Shown here in pieces: positions 7,267 through 13,021 of a stretch of 14,537 nucleotides of DNA. The stretch comes from Bacteroidota bacterium. GTDB lineage: Bacteria; Bacteroidota; Bacteroidia; Flavobacteriales_D; Crocinitomicaceae. Position 1 is the stretch's first letter. The number at the start of each line of letters is the position of its first letter. The notes beneath the pieces were generated by a model. That model was not told where the DNA came from, did not search any database, and saw only the letters and a list, made by a program, of their open reading frames with translations. The position numbers were made by a program, and so were the translations under genes. The stretch is from positions 1-14,537 of the forward strand of contig JAHKAT010000070.1 of the NCBI GenBank assembly GCA_018825925.1. Reading direction: 5' to 3'.

Positions 7267-8800
7267 AATACTCTGGGCAGACGATGAAATCGACATGCTA
7301 AAAGCACATATTCTCTTTTTGGAGTCGAAAGGGTACATTGTTGAAACAGTTAATAACGGCGCTGAAGCAGTAGAATTGTCGCGAGAAAATAACTTTGACA
7401 TTATATTTCTTGATGAGAATATGCCTGGAATTTCGGGTCTCGAAGCATTGGCACAAATCAAGGAAGATAAACCATCTGTGCCGGTAGTAATGATCACTAA
7501 AAGTGAAGAGGAGCGAATAATGGAGGAAGCGATTGGAAATAAAATTGCTGACTATCTAATTAAACCAGTGAATCCCAATCAAATATTGCTAACACTAAAG
7601 AAAAACTTAGATCATAGTAAATTGGTTTCTCAAACTACCAATGCCAATTACCAACAAGAGTTTCGACAACTTGGAATGCAATTAGGCAGTCGATTGGATG
7701 CGCAGGAATGGGCTGATTTGTATCAAAAATTAGTGTATTGGGAGCTAGAATTGGAGAATATTGAAGATTCTGGAATGCGCGAAATTTTAGAAATGCAGAA
7801 AAAAGAAGCAAATGCCCAGTTTTCAAAAATGATTAAAGAGAATTATTTGGATTGGATAGATGGCGATGACGATGCTCCACTTTTTATTCATCAAGTATTT
7901 AAAGAAAAAATAGCACCTATCATTAAACAAGAAAAAGTATGTCTTTTGGTAATCGATAATTTACGTCTCGATCAATGGAAGATATTAAAGCCTATTATTG
8001 AAAAATCTTTTAGAATTCAAAAAGAAGAAGTCGTTTATTCTATTTTGCCAACGGCAACTCATTATGCTCGAAATGCTTTTTTCTCCGGTTTAATGCCGTC
8101 AGACATGGCTAAAAATCATCCAAATTTATGGTTAGGAGAAGATGATGAAGGAGGGAAAAACATGCATGAGAAGGAGTTTTTGCAAACACAAATGACTCGT
8201 TTAGGGTTGAATCAAAAATTTTCTTATCACAAAATCACCAATTTTGAGGGAGGTAAGAAATTAGCTGATCAATTCAATCAATTGAAAGACAATCAACTCA
8301 ATGTAGTTGTGTATAATTTTGTCGATATGCTATCTCATGCTCGAACGGAAAGTGAAATGATACGTGAATTGGCTGACGATGAAGCGGCTTATCGTTCATT
8401 GACCTTGAGTTGGTTTGAACATTCCCCCTTGCAAGATATCATAAAAAAGATAGCCGAATCCAAAACAAAACTGATAATTACAACCGATCATGGAACCGTT
8501 CGGGTTAATAATCCAATAAAAATTGTAGGTGAAAAAAGTGTGAACTCTAACCTCAGATATAAGGTCGGAAGAAACTTGTCTTACAACGAAAAGGAAGTGT
8601 TTTCTGTGCATATGCCTGAGGACGCTCGTTTGCCAAAAACAAAAATGTCAAGTGAATTTGTATTTGCGAGCCAACATGATTATTTTGTTTACCCAAACAA
8701 TTACAATCATTTTGTGAAATATTTTCATGATACATTTCAACACGGAGGAATATCTTTGGAAGAAATATTAATTCCATATATTGAGTTGAATGCCAAGTAA
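7256..8800 (+). CDS. porX: PorX: response regulator with PglZ/alkaline-phosphatase-fold effector domain
   Basis: 514 residues, matching the length of PorX of Porphyromonas gingivalis (about 515). Residues 1-120 are a receiver domain: acidic pair D9/D10 in WADDE, phosphoacceptor D53 in FLDENMPG, T81 and K103 (LIKPVNP). Residues 125-200 are a helical linker. Residues about 205-510 are a PglZ/alkaline-phosphatase-fold domain with candidate metal and catalytic residues D234 (VIDNLRLDQW), T266/T268 (LPTATHYAR), D357 and H361 (VDMLSHA), D411-H412 (TTDHGT) and H496 (QHGG). By family knowledge PorX works with the kinase PorY to control type IX secretion genes, and its effector domain is a zinc-dependent oligonucleotide phosphodiesterase. 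The first gene of a five-gene overlapping cluster; no TAnnTTTG box is seen before it. It is not a BREX PglZ, since the receiver is fused and no BREX partners are present. Confidence 0.93.
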   Translation: METKILWADDEIDMLKAHILFLESKGYIVETVNNGAEAVELSRENNFDIIFLDENMPGISGLEALAQIKEDKPSVPVVMITKSEEERIMEEAIGNKIADYLIKPVNPNQILLTLKKNLDHSKLVSQTTNANYQQEFRQLGMQLGSRLDAQEWADLYQKLVYWELELENIEDSGMREILEMQKKEANAQFSKMIKENYLDWIDGDDDAPLFIHQVFKEKIAPIIKQEKVCLLVIDNLRLDQWKILKPIIEKSFRIQKEEVVYSILPTATHYARNAFFSGLMPSDMAKNHPNLWLGEDDEGGKNMHEKEFLQTQMTRLGLNQKFSYHKITNFEGGKKLADQFNQLKDNQLNVVVYNFVDMLSHARTESEMIRELADDEAAYRSLTLSWFEHSPLQDIIKKIAESKTKLIITTDHGTVRVNNPIKIVGEKSVNSNLRYKVGRNLSYNEKEVFSVHMPEDARLPKTKMSSEFVFASQHDYFVYPNNYNHFVKYFHDTFQHGGISLEEILIPYIELNAK

Positions 8801-9218
8801 TTTTGAAATTTCGTTTGATTTAAGCCAAATTGAGGAAGTAGCTTCTGATCTATTGAGACAATTTAAATCTAAAAAAATCTGGGCATTTGACGCCGAGATG
8901 GGAGCAGGGAAAACGACTTTGATTTTAGCGTTAATTCGCCAAATGAGTGAGATGAAACCCGAGGGATCGCCCACTTATTCTCTTGTAAATTCTTATAAAT
9001 CAGATGAATATGGTGAGATACATCATTTTGATTTATATCGATTAAACTCTATTGAAGAGGCTTTGGACATCGGTATTGAAGAAATGATTTACGATAATTT
9101 AGCGTTTTGCTTTATAGAATGGCCGAAAAAAGTTGAGCAACTTCTTCCCCAAGAAACAATTTGGCTGTATCTTAGTCCATTGGAGAACGGCACTCGTCGA
9201 CTTGAAGTTAGATTATGA
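8790..9218 (+). CDS. tsaE: tRNA t6A biosynthesis ATPase TsaE
   Basis: A 142-residue P-loop ATPase needed with TsaB/TsaC/TsaD to make N6-threonylcarbamoyladenosine at position 37 of ANN-decoding tRNAs. Walker A is GAGKTT (residues 38-43). The switch-like segment is GSPTYSLVNSY (59-69). The conserved HHFDLYRL is at 78-85 and FIEWPKK at 108-114 (Glu110, Trp111). Length is normal. The residues before the P-loop, FDAEMGAGKTT, differ from the usual G-D-L/M-G form (Ala-Glu for Gly-Asp/Glu), a mild deviation. The ATG at 8790 overlaps the porX stop by 11 nt, and the stop overlaps the next start as ATGA, so it is translationally chained to both neighbours. A plain housekeeping gene in an otherwise specialised operon. 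Confidence 0.93.
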   Translation: MPSNFEISFDLSQIEEVASDLLRQFKSKKIWAFDAEMGAGKTTLILALIRQMSEMKPEGSPTYSLVNSYKSDEYGEIHHFDLYRLNSIEEALDIGIEEMIYDNLAFCFIEWPKKVEQLLPQETIWLYLSPLENGTRRLEVRL

Positions 9219-10441
9219 TTACAGACCCACAGATTATAAAAAGTCTCATGGAGCATGGCAGTTTGTTGCCAAAGGAGGAAATGCTAGAAATTGCTCGTAA
9301 AAAAGGGAGTTTATTTATTGGTATTCCACGAGAAACTTCTTTTCAAGAAAAAAGAGTTGCCTTGGTTCCTGAGGCTGTCGGTTTACTAGTTTCCAATGGA
9401 CATCGAGTGAAAATCGAGACCAAAGGAGGGGAAGCTTCACATTTTTCTGACCGAGATTACTCCGAAGCAGGTGCCGAAATTTGTTACAATGCAGAAGAAA
9501 TTTTTCAATGTGATATTATTTTTAAAGTTGCTCCTCCCTCCGAGGCAGAAGTAGAAATGATGAAAGGTCATCAAACGCTGATATCGGCGCTTCAAATTTC
9601 TGTTCAACCTAAAGTGATTCTACAAAAATTAACTGAAAAGAAAATTACCGCTGTAGCATGGGATTATATCCGAGATGAGGAAGGAGTTTTCCCTGTAGTG
9701 CGAACGATGGGGGAAATTGCAGGTAACATGTCTATTTTAATCGCAAGTGAATTACTTTCTAGTTTTAAGGAAGGTAAAGGAATGATGTTAGGGGGTGTAG
9801 CAGGGGTTCAACCTCCAGAAGTGGTTGTAATTGGTGCCGGCACCGTGGGTGAATATGCGGTTCGTGCAGCTTTAGGATTGGGAGCAAGTGTTAAAGTTTT
9901 TGATAATTCACTGTCTCGATTAAGACGTCTCCAAAATGATATTGGTCATCGTGTTTACACGTCGATTCTACAACCCAAAGTATTGGCCAAAGCGTTACGC
10001 AGAGCGGATGTTGCAATTGGAGCTGTGCGTTCATCTTTGGGTAGAACTCCTTGTGTAGTTTCTGAAGAAATGGTAGAAAACATGAAGTCTGGTTCCGTTA
10101 TTGTCGATGTAAGTATTGATCAAGGTGGATGTTTTGAAACTTCTCGAATTACCAATCACAATGAACCTACTTTCGTTAAACATGACGTCATTCATTATTG
10201 TGTCCCAAATATTGCATCTCGTGTTTCAAGAACAGCGTCTTTTGCCCTCAGTAATATTTTCTCGCCAATTCTATTGGAAATGGGGAATAATGGAGGTTGT
10301 AAAGAGTTGATTATAAATGATGTAGGCTTTAGGTCGGGAGTGTATATGTATCAAGGTGTTTTAACGTCTGAAGTGCTTGGAAAAGTTTTTGATTTAAAAT
10401 ATAAAAACATTGAATTGCTCGTTATGGGCTTAAGATCCTAA
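9215..10441 (+). CDS. ald: Alanine dehydrogenase-like protein (Ald/transhydrogenase-alpha family), catalytic His replaced
   Basis: 408 residues with the Ald/PNT two-domain fold. There is a roughly 32-residue extension before the usual N-terminus (GIPRETSFQEKRVALVPEAV, with R47 as the substrate Arg). The candidate catalytic Lys is K104 in FKVAPP. The NAD-binding GAGTVGEYAVRAA is at 207-219 with acidic D230 (KVFD) after beta-2. D302 sits in VSIDQGGCFE. Where Ald enzymes have the catalytic His (TYLHLA in M. tuberculosis Ald) this protein has Gln127 in ISALQIS, and NMPGAV is changed to NIASRV (332-337). It is therefore related to alanine dehydrogenase (L-Ala + NAD+ -> pyruvate + NH4+ + NADH), but that activity is uncertain. 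ATGA overlap with tsaE and TAATG overlap with the next gene. The symbol is family-level only. Confidence 0.8.
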   Translation: MITDPQIIKSLMEHGSLLPKEEMLEIARKKGSLFIGIPRETSFQEKRVALVPEAVGLLVSNGHRVKIETKGGEASHFSDRDYSEAGAEICYNAEEIFQCDIIFKVAPPSEAEVEMMKGHQTLISALQISVQPKVILQKLTEKKITAVAWDYIRDEEGVFPVVRTMGEIAGNMSILIASELLSSFKEGKGMMLGGVAGVQPPEVVVIGAGTVGEYAVRAALGLGASVKVFDNSLSRLRRLQNDIGHRVYTSILQPKVLAKALRRADVAIGAVRSSLGRTPCVVSEEMVENMKSGSVIVDVSIDQGGCFETSRITNHNEPTFVKHDVIHYCVPNIASRVSRTASFALSNIFSPILLEMGNNGGCKELIINDVGFRSGVYMYQGVLTSEVLGKVFDLKYKNIELLVMGLRS

Positions 10442-10926
10442 TGATTCAACCGTTAAATTTACCGAAAGCACTGCTCCAGTTAAAAAGAAAACAAGATGAT
10501 GTTTTCGTGAATTGTTTGGTTCGAAAAACTGAATTATTACTCACACCAGAGGAATGGGTTCGTCAACATATTCTCAATGCTTTGAATGACGCTGGGATTT
10601 CATTGGGACGTATTATGGTAGAGAATGGCTTGAAATACAATCAATTAACAAAAAGAACGGATGTCGTGGTAGTCGATAGTTTTGGCCAACCATTTTTAAT
10701 CGTTGAATGCAAAGCACCAAAGGTAAGCTTGACCATTGATACCTTCCAGCAATGGAGTAATTATCAAAACACCTTGAAGGCTTCTTTTGGTTTGTTAACC
10801 AATGGATTGAGTCATGTTTTCATCAATGTGGAGAGCAAAGAATATACTGAAATTGAAAATGCTTTAGAATTTAAAAATTATGTCCTTTCCAATATTTTGA
10901 AAGGCGACCAAACCAACTTAAAGTGA
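10441..10926 (+). CDS. Solo HsdR-N-type nuclease-domain protein
   Basis: 161 residues, matching only the N-terminal nuclease domain of type I restriction R subunits (HSDR_N_2-like). The PD-(D/E)xK signature is complete: D74 in KRTDVVVVD, then E89-C-K91 in LIVECKAPKV. The type-I-specific QxxxY follows as Q104-W-S-N-Y108. The segment LTPEEWVRQHILNAL (34-48) is the usual opening of this small Bacteroidota family. No helicase domain is attached, and no HsdM or HsdS is nearby, so this is not a restriction system. Its biological role is unknown. The start ATG shares one base with the preceding stop (TAATG), and the stop overlaps the next gene as GTGA, placing it in the middle of the porX operon. 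Confidence 0.85.
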   Translation: MIQPLNLPKALLQLKRKQDDVFVNCLVRKTELLLTPEEWVRQHILNALNDAGISLGRIMVENGLKYNQLTKRTDVVVVDSFGQPFLIVECKAPKVSLTIDTFQQWSNYQNTLKASFGLLTNGLSHVFINVESKEYTEIENALEFKNYVLSNILKGDQTNLK

Positions 10927-11861
10927 AGACAAGAAACACATTTGGCATCGCCATTCATGGAGGTGCAGGAACCATATCGAAAAGTGAATTATCTGCAGAG
11001 AAAGAGCAAGAATATCACGCAGCACTTGAAGAGGCCTTGTCTATAGGTCACTCCATATTGGCACAAGGCGGAACCGCAATTGACGCTGTGGAAATGGCCA
11101 TTAATTCCTTGGAAAACTGTCCTTTATTTAATGCGGGCAAAGGTGCTGTTTTCTGTGCCGATGGTCGTTTTGAATTGGACGCATCCATCATGAATGGTAA
11201 AGACTTGTCTGCCGGAGCAGTTGCTGGAGTGAAAGGAATAGCTAATCCTATTTCTTTGGCGCGCAAAGTTTTTGAAAAAACGCAACATGTTCTGCTTGCT
11301 GGAAAAGGAGCAATGGACTTTGCGAAATCAATAGGTGTAAACATGGAAGAAGATGCATACTTCCATACAGAGCATCGTTATAAACAATGGCAAGATTTGG
11401 TAGGAACAGATACTGTAGCCTTAGATCACGGTTCAAAAAAATCTAAAAATTTAGGAACCGTAGGAGCTGTTGCTTACGATAAAATGGGTGATATTGCTGC
11501 AGGAACATCAACCGGCGGGATGACCAATAAGGCTTTTAGCAGAGTAGGAGACACGCCTATTATTGGTTCGGGAACCTACGCAAATAATAAAACGTGCGCC
11601 ATTTCATGTACCGGACACGGTGAGTTTTTCTTACGAGCAGTAGTTGCATATGATATTTCATGTTTAATGGAATACGGAGGCTTGTCATTGGAGCAGGCTT
11701 GTGAAAAAGTAGTCAATGAAAAATTAGTTGAATTTGGCGGTGAAGGAGGATTAATCGCCGTAGATAATTTAGGCAATATTTGCCTTCCTTATAATTCTGA
11801 TGGAATGTACCGAGGTTGGGCAAAGGAAGATGGGGTTATTTACACGAAAATCCATGAGTAA
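10923..11861 (+). CDS. iaaA: Plant-type L-asparaginase / isoaspartyl peptidase (Ntn hydrolase)
   Basis: 312 residues, no signal peptide, hence cytoplasmic. The proenzyme self-cleaves before Thr179 in the NLGTVGAVA motif, the same number as in E. coli IaaA, giving alpha and beta subunits. Other conserved parts are AIHGGAGT (10-17), FNAGKGAVF (69-77), GTSTGGMTNK (194-203), SRVGDTPIIGSGTYA (206-220) and TGHGEFF (230-236). It should cleave beta-aspartyl dipeptides and possibly asparagine. With cyanophycinase and cyanophycin synthetase next door, the likely substrate is beta-Asp-Arg released from cyanophycin (inference from context). The start is GTG at 10923, overlapping the preceding stop as GTGA. 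The next start would cut into the conserved first strand. Confidence 0.92.
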   Translation: MKTRNTFGIAIHGGAGTISKSELSAEKEQEYHAALEEALSIGHSILAQGGTAIDAVEMAINSLENCPLFNAGKGAVFCADGRFELDASIMNGKDLSAGAVAGVKGIANPISLARKVFEKTQHVLLAGKGAMDFAKSIGVNMEEDAYFHTEHRYKQWQDLVGTDTVALDHGSKKSKNLGTVGAVAYDKMGDIAAGTSTGGMTNKAFSRVGDTPIIGSGTYANNKTCAISCTGHGEFFLRAVVAYDISCLMEYGGLSLEQACEKVVNEKLVEFGGEGGLIAVDNLGNICLPYNSDGMYRGWAKEDGVIYTKIHE

Positions 11862-11969
11862 TAAGGGGTGTTGAAACCGACCTCACTCAAGTAAAATCGT
11901 GATTGTTGTATTTCTGATCCAATGTCTAGCTTACACCCCAGACTAAGCGTTATTATCGTCTAGCATTTC

Positions 11970-11989
11970 GAATAAAGACAACTTTATTC
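11970..11989. terminator. 8-bp perfect hairpin at the end of cyanophycinase (possible terminator)
   Basis: GAATAAAG-ACAA-CTTTATTC is a perfect 8-bp stem with a 4-nt loop that contains the stop codon of the minus-strand cyanophycinase gene. It lies 109 nt past the stop of the convergent isoaspartyl peptidase gene. The stem has only two G-C pairs and no strong T-run follows, so it may be a weak two-way terminator or chance. Confidence 0.35.
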
Positions 11990-12844
11990 AACATAAATAG
12001 CCGCTGTAAACTTACGTTCAGCCAAGCTATATACATCCCCTTTAGCCATTGCGTGTACAATCAAGTTAGAGATACTTAACGGAACGCCTACAGGCAAGTT
12101 TTCTACGTTATTATGCTCTATTTTATTACCGTCAAATATAAGTACCAAGCCTGAGCCAATTACTTCGAATTCATTGCCATTGGTAACCAATATACCAGTG
12201 TCTTCGCCTAAACCAATACCTATACAATTGGGATGTAAAGCAACCGCCTGAGTCAAACGACCAAAGCGACCTCTTGTTACAAAATGTGAATCAATGATAG
12301 CTGTATCAAGCAGGCCAAATCCTTCGTCCATTACAATTTCACCTTTTAATAAAGCTCGTTTGCTATTTCCACGACAGATCATTTCCTTCGACATGGCCAT
12401 AGCTCCAGCACTTGTTCCCGCAATGATAAAGTTTTCGCTGGCGTATTTTTGTTTGATTGTTCTTAAAAAATCAGTGTTATTAAAAAAGGCACTCAACCGA
12501 GCTTGATTGCCTCCAGTAAACAAAACGCCATTGGCTTCAGAAATACGTTTTAAATATTTGTCTTCCTGTGCTTCTTCGCGACTTCTAATGTGCATAAAAT
12601 CAACATTTGTGCAACCTATTGTCGTAAAGGCGTGGCTGTAACTTTCACCAACTTCAAATGGAATACTAGACGCCGAAGTAACAACTTCAATACGAGCATC
12701 TAAACCGCCACATTCTGCTACGAAACGTTCAAGAATAGTAATTTCAAAAAAATCTGAATCCAACCTTTGTATGATTTGTTCTTCGTCTTCGTCTTGAAAT
12801 TTAAATTCGTTCCCCCCGATTGAAATGAGCTTTCCTACTGGCAT
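11984..12844 (-). CDS. cphB: Cyanophycinase (peptidase family S51)
   Basis: 286 residues, close to Synechocystis CphB (271). It hydrolyses cyanophycin to beta-Asp-Arg dipeptides. The nucleophile elbow is GTSAGAMAM with Ser145. FTGGNQ (109-114) forms the oxyanion/substrate loop, and DSHFVTRGRFGRL (185-197) carries the catalytic His187 with the Arg residues that bind the polymer. IGLGEDTG (210-217) is also typical of the family. There is no signal peptide, so this is the intracellular type and not a secreted scavenging enzyme. The ATG at 12844 gives the usual start MPVGKLISIGG. Divergent from cyanophycin synthetase (177-nt gap) and convergent with the isoaspartyl peptidase. A clear -33/-7 promoter lies 26 nt upstream. 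Confidence 0.93.
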   Translation of the reverse strand: MPVGKLISIGGNEFKFQDEDEEQIIQRLDSDFFEITILERFVAECGGLDARIEVVTSASSIPFEVGESYSHAFTTIGCTNVDFMHIRSREEAQEDKYLKRISEANGVLFTGGNQARLSAFFNNTDFLRTIKQKYASENFIIAGTSAGAMAMSKEMICRGNSKRALLKGEIVMDEGFGLLDTAIIDSHFVTRGRFGRLTQAVALHPNCIGIGLGEDTGILVTNGNEFEVIGSGLVLIFDGNKIEHNNVENLPVGVPLSISNLIVHAMAKGDVYSLAERKFTAAIYVE

Positions 12845-12870
12845 TTTGTGTTTTTTGTTGAAAAAGGGAA

Positions 12871-12899
12871 CAAAGTTACTTTTTTAAGCGATTGAACAA
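12871..12899 (-). promoter_or_regulatory. cphB promoter (TTG-N18-TAACTTTG)
   Basis: The minus strand carries TTG at 12897-12899, an 18-nt spacer, and TAACTTTG at 12871-12878, a full match to the Bacteroidota TTG / TAnnTTTG promoter. The -7 box ends 26 nt before the cphB ATG. This is the best promoter match in the window. A perfect dyad (12907-12918) sits just upstream of the -33 element. Confidence 0.65.
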
Positions 12900-12906
12900 C
12901 TCGAAT

Positions 12907-12918
12907 CTGTAAATACAG
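12907..12918. promoter_or_regulatory. Dyad CTGTAAATACAG upstream of the cphB promoter (possible operator)
   Basis: CTGTA-AA-TACAG is a perfect 5+5 inverted repeat beginning 7 nt upstream of the cphB -33 TTG. That position suits a dimeric regulator acting on cphB or on the divergent cphA. Two other small dyads follow toward cphA: TCAGT-AGAA-ACTGA at 12946-12959 and TGAATC-ATG-GATTCA at 12995-13009. Short palindromes are not rare in AT-rich DNA, so this is tentative. Confidence 0.3.
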
Positions 12919-12994
12919 TGTTAAAAAAATGTTCCAGTCTAAAAGTCAGTAGAAACTGAAAAATAATTGCTAATATTATTATCGTTCCGTGGAC

Positions 12995-13009
12995 TGAATC
13001 ATGGATTCA
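12995..13009. repeat. Inverted repeat just before the cphA start (possible operator or leader hairpin)
   Basis: TGAATC-ATG-GATTCA is a perfect 6-bp inverted repeat with a 3-nt centre, ending 12 nt before the cphA ATG at 13022. It lies in the leader, where a bound repressor or a small hairpin could affect cphA expression. There is no TAnnTTTG box between it and cphB on the plus strand, so the cphA promoter itself is not identified. Confidence 0.3.
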
Positions 13010-13021
13010 TATGATAAGTAG

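Noticed and set aside
7228..7497. 89-codon minus-strand open frame over the start of porX
   Set aside because: It is a shadow of the conserved receiver domain and shows no domain of its own.
7256..10926. Possible defence system (PglZ domain + HD phosphohydrolase + HsdR-type nuclease)
   Set aside because: The PglZ domain is fused to a response-regulator receiver (PorX), BREX partners are absent, no HsdM/HsdS is present, and the genes between are housekeeping or metabolic.
11048..11344. 98-codon minus-strand open frame
   Set aside because: Antisense shadow of the isoaspartyl peptidase gene, whose frame carries all family motifs.
11924..11964. Direct repeat GTCTAGC (11924-11930 and 11958-11964)
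   Set aside because: Only two 7-bp copies in a 122-bp spacer, with no symmetry to genes or to an attachment site; compatible with chance.
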